A DNA stretch of 64,000 nt, taken from Rotaria sp. Silwood1 (Eukaryota > Rotifera > Eurotatoria > Philodinida > Philodinidae). The notes below the pieces were generated by a model. The model searched no databases. It saw only the letters and a program-made list of their open reading frames with translations, and was not told the origin of the DNA. The stretch lies in NCBI GenBank assembly GCA_905250075.1, contig CAJNOP010000275.1:1-64000 (forward strand). Direction: 5' to 3'. Position 1 is the stretch's first letter. Every line of letters starts with the position of its first letter. Shown piece after piece: positions 22,579-33,482 of this stretch. Both the position numbers and the translations under genes were made by a program.

Positions 22579-24348
22579 ATGGACAAAAAAAGTCTAAAAT
22601 CAATCGCTAGTGGCTCATCATCATCTACAACAACTAAGCCAAATAAATCATCCTCAGCAGCAGCAGAACCAACAACAGTAGTGAGCAGAAGTGGCACGAT
22701 TCCACGACCCGTTCATCGCGTTATAGAAAATTTTCTTTTCGTCTGGTTAGATGCAAATATTAATGAGACAAAAGAAGATTTCAAAAACTCATTAAAACAA
22801 CTGCGACATCTTGGAGCATCCATTACTACATTTACGGATGCTGAAGAATGTTTCAAATTTCTCAGTAAAATTAAAAAAGAAAAAATCTTTATAATTGTGT
22901 CCGGTGCATTAGGACGGCAAGTAGCACCAGAAATGCAAGCAATGCCACAGTTGGAATCAATATATGTATTCTGTGGCAATAAATCATATCATGAAGAATG
23001 GGCCAAAACTATACCGAAGGTCAAAGGGGTTTACACTGATATTAAACCAATTTGTCAAGCACTGGAAATCGATCGAGCTATGATCTCGATTAGTTTTAAT
23101 GGACTGAATCCCCTGTTCATGTATACACAATTATTAAAAGAAGCACTTTTTGAAATCGAAGATGATGATAAGAAATCTATCAAAGCCTTCGTTGATTATT
23201 ATCGTGAACAGAATGATATTCCTAAAGGTCAACTTAAACAAGTTGAACGCGAATATCGTAATCATGCAGCAATATGGTGGTACACAGTCGAAACATTTAT
23301 TTATTCGATGGTTAATCGTGGACTTCGACAAATGGATGTTAATATAATATTTAATATGGGTTTTTTCGTTTGTCATCTACATAATCATATTGCAAAATTA
23401 CATCGTGAACAAAAAGGCCACAACATGCCAACAAAATTTCAAATCTTTCGTGGACAAGGTTTGTCCATGGAAGACTTTGAAAAAATGAAAACAACCAAAG
23501 GAGGACTTAGGTCCTTCAATAATTTCCTATCAACAAGTCGTGATCGTAAGATTTCACCAGAAAACTTTGCACGACCAGCTACACAGAATCTCACCTTGGT
23601 TAGCATTCTCTTTGTCATGGCAAATGATACAGCTATTTGCTCAAACTCATCAACACCATTTGCCGAAGTAAGCAAAGTTGGCTACTACAAAGATCAAGAG
23701 GAAGAAATACTTTTCACAACGCGTAAAATTTTTCGCATCGATCGTACTGAACGTGTCGAAGACAAGCATACTGATCGCTTATGGCAAGTTAATCTCAACA
23801 TGATAGGAAACCTAGGTAATAGTTTTAACAAGCTAACGGCACGACTGCGAGAAGAGGTCACTTGGGTTACAGGATGGACTTGGCCCAGTTACATATTCAT
23901 TAGACTACGAAAGTGTAGAAAAGCAGAGCATCTTTATAAGACACTCCTCGAAAAAGCATCCACTGATAAAGAGCGATTGGATAATAATCTTCAGCTTGAT
24001 AATGTGTATCATAACATGGACGAGTACTCGAAAGAACTTTCATCGTACGAACGATCACTTGAAATCCGGAAAATAGCTCTTCTTCCAAATCATCCAGACT
24101 TGGCTGCTGTTACAGACTCCGCCTTCACATTGTGTGTTTCGTCTTTATTCTTCTTGTTTGTGTTCTTTTACCTAGATATAATATCATTCGATCGTATATC
24201 ATCCTCTCTTTGTTGTGTTCGTTTCTCTTTCGTTAGCCCTGGATATATGTGGGTTTGGTTGTCGGTGAAAATAGAGCCGCATCCAGACTCACAAACGTCC
24301 TCTATTATTTCAATTTTTGATTCATTTATATTTACAGACTTATTTTAA
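22579..24348 (+). CDS. NAD:arginine ADP-ribosyltransferase with N-terminal uncharacterised domain and degenerate TPR tail
   Basis: Single exon, 589 aa from the ATG at 22579. After a Ser/Thr-rich leader, residues 48-160 form an alpha/beta-looking domain (FLFVWLDANI, TDAEECFKFL, FIIVSGALG, SIYVFCGNK, KVKGV) that is also present in the second ART gene at 58.9 kb. The ART domain (about 200-430) has the R-S-E triad of the arginine-specific clade: R291 in FRGQG, the FLSTS motif at 317-321, and the ExE pair at E374/E376 in DQEEEILF. It is predicted to transfer ADP-ribose from NAD+ to Arg; the protein has no signal peptide, so it is probably intracellular. A TPR unit follows (AEHLYKTLLEKA, then YERSLEIRKIALLPNHPDLA). 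From about residue 515 the sequence turns hydrophobic and Phe-rich, unlike a TPR, which suggests C-terminal truncation or an unrecognised intron. Confidence 0.82.
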   Translation: MDKKSLKSIASGSSSSTTTKPNKSSSAAAEPTTVVSRSGTIPRPVHRVIENFLFVWLDANINETKEDFKNSLKQLRHLGASITTFTDAEECFKFLSKIKKEKIFIIVSGALGRQVAPEMQAMPQLESIYVFCGNKSYHEEWAKTIPKVKGVYTDIKPICQALEIDRAMISISFNGLNPLFMYTQLLKEALFEIEDDDKKSIKAFVDYYREQNDIPKGQLKQVEREYRNHAAIWWYTVETFIYSMVNRGLRQMDVNIIFNMGFFVCHLHNHIAKLHREQKGHNMPTKFQIFRGQGLSMEDFEKMKTTKGGLRSFNNFLSTSRDRKISPENFARPATQNLTLVSILFVMANDTAICSNSSTPFAEVSKVGYYKDQEEEILFTTRKIFRIDRTERVEDKHTDRLWQVNLNMIGNLGNSFNKLTARLREEVTWVTGWTWPSYIFIRLRKCRKAEHLYKTLLEKASTDKERLDNNLQLDNVYHNMDEYSKELSSYERSLEIRKIALLPNHPDLAAVTDSAFTLCVSSLFFLFVFFYLDIISFDRISSSLCCVRFSFVSPGYMWVWLSVKIEPHPDSQTSSIISIFDSFIFTDLF

Positions 24349-25344
24349 GCATTTCATTGATGATTACGAAAAGGTAAATTTTGCTTTTTCATCCTTTTGA
24401 AAACAGCTGTAAGATTGTTAAGTTGTTTATTGTTTTCTTACAAATACGACATGTCGATCTAAAAATAAAATGTTCTATTTTTTAGTTGTTGAAGCATACC
24501 ATAGAAAGCAATCCTTGATTGTATATCTGTCAATATTTATCACGACTGTACGGGTGTTGCATATGGTTAGTAGAAAAAAGTATTTGCATTGAGTTTCTCT
24601 GTCATAGAAAATGTAAAACCATAGCTAATATGTAGAATCTCTAAAACTAATCTCAGGACCAACATGAGTCATTAAAACTTTTCGATGCAACAGGTATGTC
24701 AGTTGCTCTCTCATTACTCTTTGCTTTGACATAAGCACCTCTTTTATTTCAAATTCAAACATAATAAAACAAAAGCAAAAAACAAGAATACACTAAGATT
24801 CCATCCCTCTCACATACAGTAACATTCCGATGATGCTTTCTTCTTTGAAAATGATGTATAGAAAGAGAAGTAAGGCGAAAAGGGAAAAAAAGAAGCAAAG
24901 AATGCAATACATGTCGTAAGAATAGACAAAACAGAGCAAAACATGCGAATACATAAGAAAGAGTTACTAGTCAAATAATGCGTATCACGATCGTTGACCA
25001 TGATAATGTTCTAGTCATCTAAGAAATATGTAGGATGTGTTGGATATCGGATAGAAAAAAAAAACCAGAAAAATGTATCTCGTATACTGATGGTAAGTAT
25101 CCTATTTCAATTATACCATTTCATTAAGAGTATTTAAGTACGATTCTATTTAATCCACGTCTAACCATTTTGTATATTTCAAAAATTGCCGATATCCAAT
25201 AACAATGATAAAATATGCAGCACCTTATTTCATTTAACAATATTGAGTAAAATGTTGAATAAGTTTAACAAGTTGAAAGAACGAATATTGATGAGTTCAT
25301 AAATAGTTTAAACAAAAAGCATTTTATGAGTTTTATATAAAATA
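24349..25344. other. Intergenic between convergent genes
   Basis: 3' flanks of the ART gene (+) and the receptor gene (-). No TPR continuation was found downstream of the ART stop. No credible ORF. Confidence 0.45.
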
Positions 25345-28300
25345 TTATAAATATCGTTGTATTATAGTTCGAAAACTGATGAGAGACTTATGAAGCTCTT
25401 GTTTGTAAAATTTCGATGGTAATATAAATAAAACAAATGTAAGCAGAGGTGGAATAAATGACATAAAATATCCAATAAGAAATAACCATGCATCATTTGT
25501 TGATTTCATACATTTTGATACAAATGAAATGATTAAACGTGGTATTCCAAGAATCACTAATATAACAGGAGCAATAAATAAATGTGTATGTTCTCGCATA
25601 TTTTTTTTTAAATATTCTATATAAGTTCGATTAGTATGAATATTTGATTGTTGACGAGATATTTTTGTTATAAGAATAAAAACTGATACAAGATTTATGA
25701 CAAATGGAACCAAAAAATGAAATGTATGAATAATAGAATTGAATACTTGTAAATTCGATGGATACAATGCAATACACCATAATCGTTTATCATCTTCATT
25801 TTCTTCATCAATTAAACGTCGATAAATAGGATCATAAATATTAGTACTAATAATAAAAATCAAAAGAAAAACAATAACTATTTTAGCTATTTGTATACTG
25901 TTTTTCTTATTATAATTAGTCGCTTTTATTATTGTAACTGTTCGTTCAATCGCAACAAAAGCATTTAACCATTGATCCATATTAAGACAAACTCGTAAAA
26001 GAAAATCAAGAGATAAACATTGAATTTGTAGAAATAATCGATTTGAAATAATTGTCATTTGTGCAAGAAGAAGTATACAAAATTTTAATCCAAATATAAA
26101 TGTTGTCAATAAAGTAGTAATTGATGAACTTAATAAATAAAAACCACAACCAATTTTGCATATAGATCTACTCTTGAATGTAATCAAAGATAAAATTCCA
26201 TTAATTAATCCTACTACTATAAAGATTATCGATAATACAAAACTAATTTTTACAAGATTGGGTTGATTTACAAGATTAATATGTGGTTGAATATGATAAC
26301 CTATAATAGCATCAAGTGATAAACCAAATCCAGTTGAACTAAATTGACATTGTGCTCCATAAAAACATGGTCGACAAATACACATTGATCTTTCTGGACA
26401 ATCTGGACTGTCTTGAAAACATTGACCTTGATTCTCACAAACACTTTGACCAAAACAATCAAATTTCATATTATGATCAAATTCAAAACAGTTTGCTAAA
26501 CGTTGTTGTCTATAATCATAACATAAACAAATATAAACATCATCATAAAAACAAGAAAAATTTGATGAATATCTTTGACATGGTAAATGATAATATTTAA
26601 TACGACGAAGAGCATGCATTTTAACAATAGTTTCATTAAATAATTCATTTATATGTAGACAACGATCTGATGGATTTATCATTGTATTAGTTGTTGTTGA
26701 TTGTTTAGAAGTTTTTTGAATGATAGCTAAATAATAAATTTTATTGTAAAGTTCAATAAAAACAAGATGAAATGGTCGTGACCAATAAATAATAAGTGAA
26801 TTTTGTATAAAAAGAATTGTACGAAACGTAGTCGTACGCTTTGGTTTATCATTATTAATAATTTCTATGAAATGAATAAATATCGATTGAGATAAAACAA
26901 TATTATTATCAAATGATAAAATTATTTTATTATCAACTATTTCACATCGATCTCCCATATAACCTTTTGGACAAATACATTGAAATTTTTTATTTAATAT
27001 CGTATAATCATCAGCAGGAATACATTTGCCATCATGTTGACATGTTGAATTATTGTTCATTTGACAAATTGTATCAACTAGAAGACATTGATAACCAAAT
27101 TTATTAATTGGACAAACACATACAGATCGATTGTATGTAGATACACCAACATATATTGAATCAGATGAACAAGTACAAGTGTGTGGAATAGTACAATATC
27201 GTCCAGACCATCCTTGATTACATTGACAAAAACTAGCATTTTGTACATTATTTGAATATATAATACATTTACCATTAACACATGGAGAATTTGAACAACT
27301 TTGAATTTTTTCATTCTTTTGTGGAATACTAACTATAAATGCTAGACGATGGACAGGTAAAAATGGAAATGTTAGTTGAAATAATAAACTTCCTCGATAA
27401 TTTAATGAAATTTTTTCATAGATATCAATATGTATTGCATAATTTTTTGTTGGATCTTTTGGTTGAGTTGCATAGAGTAGATAAATATTGAATTTAACTT
27501 TACAATCTCTGATCGATAAATAAGTAATTTGTTCATATGAATGAATTATTCTTTCATCACTATCATCGATAAGTGAAATAATTATTGCAAATATAGTTGA
27601 CCAAGAATCTGAAAATGCTTGAAATCTAACAGTTAAACTTACTCGTTGATTTTGATATTGACATTGATCACCATAAAAGCTAGGTGGACAAAGACATGTA
27701 TTTGTTGTTAAATTCTTTGCATCGTTTAACCAAACACGTAAATCAAAACCGCGATGACATCTAGGTTTATGTTGATGAGATATTTGCATCATAGATGAAC
27801 TTGAAAAGATTGAGTTTGTCACAATTTTAGTTTGATCTTTGAGAGTTTTGCTCATTTCATTCAATAAGAAATATTTATTTAGTTGTATACGCTTGTATTT
27901 TGTTGCTTGGCATAGAAACTGCTCGGCAGCAGAACGAACTGATGAATAAGGTGAAGCACAAATGCTCTCATATAAAGGAGTATTTGTTCGATTTTTTACA
28001 CAAAATTGTTCATCTTCTCCATGGTCACAGTCTCGAATACCGTCGCATAGCGTCAACCAATCATTACATTGGTTAAATATTTTATTATCACAATAAAATT
28101 TGTATATAATATTTAGTCGATCAATTGTTTTACATACTATTGGCTCGTCAGTAGCACCAAGACAATCGATCTTGCCATCATTTGCTTTTTCAACAGGCAG
28201 ACAGATAAGTTGACTTGTGTCAGGTGAAACGCATTTATGATGATCTTTAAAACAATTTAATGTTGAAGATAAATCACAACCAATTTCATCTTCACCATTC

Positions 28301-30150
28301 GGACAATGCCATATATCATCACAATGAGTATAAATATTATTACATGGCCATTGTTGACATTCTGTTTCATCTGTTTCATTTGTTCCTTCGATATTTATTG
28401 GAATCAGTTGTGTAAATCCATTACAAATACTTTGAAATGATATATTCTGTACAGCATAATTAATATCGAAATGTTCATCTTCACACCAATCAGAGTAATA
28501 AACAGGACAGTGACAATATCCATCTTGAACATACCAATGATGAAGATACTTGTTGGATATGTTGCATTTGAAATGATTTTTTAAAAATTTTGCCATATTA
28601 ATACTATTGATTTGCATAATATCTTCATCATCTTTTTGAGGACAATCTAAATTGCCGTCCATAAAATGATTTACTGAGATACACTTCGACGAATTGACAC
28701 ACTGATACATATTTGTTCTATTACAAATTTCAGAAGTATAGTTAATAAATGTATTGTATTTCTTCAATTGATCGAATAATTGGTATAAAGATGGAAAATA
28801 TTGCAGTGTCCATGAATAGAACGGGAAAAGAGACTGTCGTGACAAACTAGGACGGAAACACGTTCTATTCTTAAATAAAATCTTTGTCTGATCACTAAAA
28901 TATTCATCATAACGAGAATTATTATAGCATACATAAGGAAATGTAAAATTTCCAGTTGCAAAAATCAATGAGTCATTTTTTGTATGTGCCATATAAATGT
29001 TACGAAAAAAAATTGGAAAATTGGGAATATAAAACATATCAGGACATGTGTTCTGAATAATCTTTAGACATGTTGACTTTTGACAAATCGTACTACAATA
29101 TTTCTCATCTGAACTTGGTACCTTCAAGATGCATTTAAAAGCTGACCAACATTGTTCAGATGTTGAATTATCTTTGGTTGAATAGATTGCTTGCAATAGT
29201 AGATCTCCGCGTTGTCGCCAACAAGAAGTTGTCAAGAAAGTTGCTTGACATGTTCTTTCTTCACACTCAAATGACGGTTCATCTGTACTACACTTGCTAA
29301 GTTGGGAAGTAAGTACGAAAGGTTCGTCAGATCCGTCAACACAATCAGGAGTGTTAGAATCATCTCGAAAAAATGATTGTGGTATACATTGTCCATTAGT
29401 ACATTGATATTCATTATCATTACATTGATTGATTTCAAGTTGCCAACAATGTTCTTCATCAAATTCACTATCAAGACAATCTAACTGTCCATTACAAATT
29501 TCACTCCAATCTAAACATGCAGGAAAAGGACCACGATTACATTGTAAATGAGAATAACAAGTAAAATTAGTTGGATTATATTTATATGTATGATAATAAT
29601 CATGAATAATTTCATATAAAGATAAATGATTTTGATTATAATAAATAATTTCATATTGACACGTAGAACCAAATCTTGGTAATGTACAATTATAGAAAAT
29701 TTGTGTTTCCAAAGATTTATCATTGTATGTTGATAATTGATTTAAATAAAACTGATAACGTTCAACAATATTTATTGGTGCTAACCAAATGTATAATTGT
29801 TGACTTGTAATATTATGTTTCAAAAGTTCAACAAAAGTAAACTTTGGAAAGATATTATTATTTTCGATATGGAATTTCGATGATAAATCATTCATACAAT
29901 AAGATATAATTTCACGACTAACATTTGCTTTATCAATAGAAGCAGGAACACGTAAACAATTAAGTTGGAATACAGTATTATTTTCACTCTCACTTATCCA
30001 TTCTGTATAATGCAGATTGATTTGAGGTGTAGCAAAAATAAAATGTAACACAATAAAATTCAATAGTAATCTCATACAAAACATTATCTCATAATGAATA
30101 TAGTAATAACTATTTACAGTATTTATATGTATGTATACGTTATCGATCAT
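25345..30150 (-). CDS. LDLR-A/EGF-like adhesion-type seven-transmembrane receptor, intronless
   Basis: An uninterrupted 1601-codon frame. Its second methionine (30084) gives a better signal peptide (MFCMRLLLNFIVLHFIF), so the true protein may have 1579 residues. The large extracellular part contains LDLR class A modules with the Asp/Glu calcium cage (LDCLDSEFDEEHC, DCVDGSDEP, LDCPQKDDED, HCPNGEDEIGC, DCLGATDEP, DCDHGEDEQFC) and EGF modules (CQCNQGWSGRYC, CICPKGYMGDRC, CICRPCFYGAQC). The last 300 residues have seven hydrophobic helices, a conserved Cys before helix III, AIERT at the end of helix III in place of DRY, and PSKFY after helix VII resembling NPxxY. Expected at the plasma membrane as a rhodopsin-like GPCR with a lipoprotein-receptor-like ectodomain. 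Ligand unknown. No GPS autoproteolysis motif was noticed. Confidence 0.88.
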   Translation of the reverse strand: MIDNVYIHINTVNSYYYIHYEIMFCMRLLLNFIVLHFIFATPQINLHYTEWISESENNTVFQLNCLRVPASIDKANVSREIISYCMNDLSSKFHIENNNIFPKFTFVELLKHNITSQQLYIWLAPINIVERYQFYLNQLSTYNDKSLETQIFYNCTLPRFGSTCQYEIIYYNQNHLSLYEIIHDYYHTYKYNPTNFTCYSHLQCNRGPFPACLDWSEICNGQLDCLDSEFDEEHCWQLEINQCNDNEYQCTNGQCIPQSFFRDDSNTPDCVDGSDEPFVLTSQLSKCSTDEPSFECEERTCQATFLTTSCWRQRGDLLLQAIYSTKDNSTSEQCWSAFKCILKVPSSDEKYCSTICQKSTCLKIIQNTCPDMFYIPNFPIFFRNIYMAHTKNDSLIFATGNFTFPYVCYNNSRYDEYFSDQTKILFKNRTCFRPSLSRQSLFPFYSWTLQYFPSLYQLFDQLKKYNTFINYTSEICNRTNMYQCVNSSKCISVNHFMDGNLDCPQKDDEDIMQINSINMAKFLKNHFKCNISNKYLHHWYVQDGYCHCPVYYSDWCEDEHFDINYAVQNISFQSICNGFTQLIPINIEGTNETDETECQQWPCNNIYTHCDDIWHCPNGEDEIGCDLSSTLNCFKDHHKCVSPDTSQLICLPVEKANDGKIDCLGATDEPIVCKTIDRLNIIYKFYCDNKIFNQCNDWLTLCDGIRDCDHGEDEQFCVKNRTNTPLYESICASPYSSVRSAAEQFLCQATKYKRIQLNKYFLLNEMSKTLKDQTKIVTNSIFSSSSMMQISHQHKPRCHRGFDLRVWLNDAKNLTTNTCLCPPSFYGDQCQYQNQRVSLTVRFQAFSDSWSTIFAIIISLIDDSDERIIHSYEQITYLSIRDCKVKFNIYLLYATQPKDPTKNYAIHIDIYEKISLNYRGSLLFQLTFPFLPVHRLAFIVSIPQKNEKIQSCSNSPCVNGKCIIYSNNVQNASFCQCNQGWSGRYCTIPHTCTCSSDSIYVGVSTYNRSVCVCPINKFGYQCLLVDTICQMNNNSTCQHDGKCIPADDYTILNKKFQCICPKGYMGDRCEIVDNKIILSFDNNIVLSQSIFIHFIEIINNDKPKRTTTFRTILFIQNSLIIYWSRPFHLVFIELYNKIYYLAIIQKTSKQSTTTNTMINPSDRCLHINELFNETIVKMHALRRIKYYHLPCQRYSSNFSCFYDDVYICLCYDYRQQRLANCFEFDHNMKFDCFGQSVCENQGQCFQDSPDCPERSMCICRPCFYGAQCQFSSTGFGLSLDAIIGYHIQPHINLVNQPNLVKISFVLSIIFIVVGLINGILSLITFKSRSICKIGCGFYLLSSSITTLLTTFIFGLKFCILLLAQMTIISNRLFLQIQCLSLDFLLRVCLNMDQWLNAFVAIERTVTIIKATNYNKKNSIQIAKIVIVFLLIFIISTNIYDPIYRRLIDEENEDDKRLWCIALYPSNLQVFNSIIHTFHFLVPFVINLVSVFILITKISRQQSNIHTNRTYIEYLKKNMREHTHLFIAPVILVILGIPRLIISFVSKCMKSTNDAWLFLIGYFMSFIPPLLTFVLFILPSKFYKQELHKSLISFRTIIQRYL

Positions 30151-31888
30151 TTTCTATTTTTCATTTATAAATGTCATGAAGATAAATGAACAAATTTGTG
30201 CGTGACTGCCTCTACGTATATAATTTTTAATAAAAATTTAAATAGTTATAATAGCTGATGGTTCTTCTTTATCATTAGTTATAAAAGTTTTATCTACGAT
30301 AGATTTGACAAATTGAAAAAAAAAATGTTCATGCAAACAAGCATTATTGATATAGATTTCTTACTATGATGATAGACGGATAGGAATTCAAAATGAATTC
30401 AAAAACAATGGTAATACAAGGAACTTGCCAGAAGTTCATAATCATTAGTATAAAAAAAAGTATTTGCTTGGTAGTAAATTTAGAACTAAGGAAACAAAAT
30501 AATCTTCGTTTCTCAACAACAGTTTTCTAATCTATTAAATGATGAATAGATGTGTGAGGCGTTTTTTTAAAATTTTCTTCGTTTTGAGAAATTTGAACAT
30601 GATATCAATATGATTAAAAGACATTTGAAGTCGCTTCAACGACTGTTCAACTTGAAGCCATTATTAATTGAGAAAAATTTTAATTCTCCATTCATGAGGT
30701 TCAATAATAAATGTTTTTATTTAAATAGTCTTTGATAGATCCATCAAATATGCAGTACGCTTTGAATTATTCATCTATGTTTCTGTAACAAATCAGAGTA
30801 CAATTCAGAAATATAATGAATAGTTTGTTTGGTAGAAATAGAATTTTCATTCAGAACCATCGTCTGCTCAACAGCATTCGTGCTCAATATTGTTTTTTAA
30901 AGTTGTCAAACTGTGCGTGATTTTCTTAACAAATAAAGATAAATGTAAAAGTCAGTAATAATGATTCGATTATGATTAATTACAAAACGAATGATTGTCT
31001 CGCTTATTATCTGTAATTCTATTTTCACGAAACGTACTAATTAATTAGTTCAATTTCTTTCGCTAGTTAGCTATTAGAAATAAAATTATAACCATTACTC
31101 TTCTGATAACTTAATATTTATATAAATAACCTATCCAAAATTATTCTCATAAATATATTTACATTTCAACGTACAGAAAAAGTATTAACTCATGGTTGTC
31201 CTGTGGTCTCTATAGGAACCATTTTATGAAAACTTGCTCCTCTTTAACGATGAGACTATTAGAAATAGATTTTATATTAACTTAAAGCCTATCAATTGTA
31301 CACTTTCAATGAACAATCGTGATCTAGTCTTTATCATAAAAATATGTTTTTTTTAATATTGCTCAATACATCATGTTATGACGAGCATTATAATCGTGTC
31401 ATAAGAGAAAGACTTGTTGATTATAGTTTATGAATGTTCTTTGGACTGTAATTTCTGATGTTTTTTTGTTCTACCGTCATGCATTGATCATGGCGTATGT
31501 CCTATTTTTCTTCTGTACATTTCAGTATATTTAAATCCATTGACTTTTCTCTTGATTTGACTCAAGAAATGCAAAGTGTGGCTTTGTTATGCTGAATCTA
31601 TTCATTTCGACGAGATGGTCGTGCATTTACATGAATCATATTATCGTTTCTTCAAATAAAAAAGAATAATATATGCGCATTAGATATTTAATATGTTGAT
31701 ATTTGACGAATTTGATTCAAAATTCTCATGTGTATATTTGAAGGGATAGAATTGATTTTATTGAGAGTATTGTTCTTCCTACTCATCACATTTAACTACA
31801 GGCAAGCAAGGGTATGGATATGAATTTAGATAAAGAAAAGACCCATACACACACCCACACATACCCTATGTTGACCTTATGACATACG
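30151..31888. other. Gene-free region
   Basis: Promoter side of the receptor gene. A+T-rich, with a C-rich tract of CACACCCACACATACCC type at 31846-31866. No ORF of interest. Confidence 0.45.
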
Positions 31889-32074
31889 TCAACAATCTAA
31901 TTCGTTAAGATTTACATTATTGACATCGATTTCAAAAAAATTTAGAAGACGTTGAAAAGCATTGAAGGCATGATCACCATATTTGATGCGTAATTTAGCT
32001 GAAGGAAGAGTAAAACTATATATGGTATGGATTGACGAACATATGGTAAGGATAAAAACGATTACAACTGACAT
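31889..32074 (-). CDS. Small secreted peptide, 61 aa
   Basis: A complete ORF from ATG to TGA. Residues 1-20 make a good signal peptide (MSVVIVFILTICSSIHTIYS). The mature part is about 41 residues with one terminal Cys (ending LNELDC) and a helical middle, with no dibasic processing sites. It has no recognised family. It could also be the first exon of a longer gene, but the stop is in frame and no strong donor is needed. Moderate support from the signal peptide and codon pattern. Confidence 0.4.
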   Translation of the reverse strand: MSVVIVFILTICSSIHTIYSFTLPSAKLRIKYGDHAFNAFQRLLNFFEIDVNNVNLNELDC

Positions 32075-32182
32075 CTAAAAACCGAAATAGCTTTACATAT
32101 TTCTACTAGTGCACAAATACATCACTAGATGGAGCGACTGTACTCATTTATGCAGAAATGATATATAGAGGAAAAAGAATAA

Positions 32183-33067
32183 CTTAATCTTACACACTTG
32201 AAGGAACTTGTCCTAACTAATATTGCTGGTGAGAAAGTACCAAGTACAATGGGAAAGTTGAAGATGATACGAAAACTACATCTCGCAGAAGATGATCTGC
32301 AAGAATTATCGAAGGAACTAGCAGCGCTCACTAAACTCACACTACTGGAAGTGGATGCAAACCTGAAGACGATGCCGCTATTCATTAGCATGCTACCCAT
32401 CCAGCGACTCCTTTTTTCACAATATTCAAGATTTTCAGTAATTCCGTCTGATTTCTTTAAAAATCTCTACTCTCACCTAAGGGCTCTTTCGATCGATGTT
32501 TCTCATCCAAGTATCTTGGAACGACTCTCTGAATCAACGAATTGAAAAAGTTTAACACTCTACACTGACGCATCATTGGAATTTTCAATGTCGCTGACTC
32601 ACGTTTCTTCGCTACATGTCTTATTTTTACGAGGAATTTCGAATCAAATAGCGGACCTTCCGCAGAATTTTTCATCATTTTCCATCTGGAACTTAGAACT
32701 TGGAGGCAATGCCTTCAACGAGATTCCATCGGTGCTATCAAATTGTTCGAAATTATCTGCGCTGAACTTGACAGACAATAAAATTACAAATGTATCTGCG
32801 ATTCTCAGAAATATTTCGAATTTGACGTTTTTGAGTTTGTCAAGGAACTATATCGAGAGAATACCGTCGGAGATAATTTTCTTATCGAAAACATTAAATT
32901 ATCTAAAACTTGCTCATAATAAGCTTACAAGTGTGCCAGCTGAAGAGTTAGTGAATATGGAAAAATTGACATTCTTATGTACTAGAAAGAATCCGATATC
33001 GTCGGACGAGTTGGTGCGTCTTAACCATATTTTTTCGACTAAGCCGAGTCTCAAAGTTTATTACTAG
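32183..33067 (+). pseudogene. Leucine-rich-repeat protein, 5'-truncated and with an in-frame stop
   Basis: One reading frame contains about ten LRR units of about 23 residues (for example LKELVLTNIAG, LNLTDNKITNVSA, LSLSRNYIERIPS, LKLAHNKLTSVPA). It has no ATG at its start: an in-frame TAA at 32180 precedes it, so the N-terminal part is missing or lies in an unseen exon. A TGA at 32543-32545 interrupts the repeat exactly where a Leu belongs (ESTN-stop-KSLTLY), and the frame continues to a TAG at 33065-33067. Simplest reading: a pseudogene made by truncation and one nonsense change; readthrough or an assembly error are alternatives. LRR proteins bind other proteins; nothing here tells the partner. 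Confidence 0.7.
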
Positions 33068-33472
33068 ATAACGTTTTTCTTTCACTTTGAACATAACCGA
33101 GTTGTTTTAGAGATATTTTTGAAAGAAAACTTTGTGAGACAAAAGTCTTCATCTGATTTCTGAAGTTTCACAAACCGATTTATTATTTGTTTTGACCGAG
33201 TTAATCATACAATTCGATTTGATCGTTCAATGAATAAATGATTTTAGTTAAAAATGTTCATGTTCGAATATCTTTGATTGAATCGAATCAACTTGAAGCT
33301 GTTCCATTTGAGAACTCATTGTGGTTCAAAAAGTTTCGTCAATCAGTTTGAAGAGATTCACCTGAAAAGAAACAAGTTCCATAAATGATCGAATCTATTG
33401 GACGTATATACACAATTGTTCCTTCATTCGAATAAAAAACAAATCTGAAATTAATGTGAGGATGGGATGTGG

Positions 33473-33482
33473 NNNNNNNNNN
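33473..33482. other. Assembly gap (10 N)
   Basis: A run of ten N characters. The real size is unknown; ten is a usual placeholder length. The preceding bases (GAGGATGGGATGTGG) are G-rich, like the hairpin elements nearby. Confidence 0.95.
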
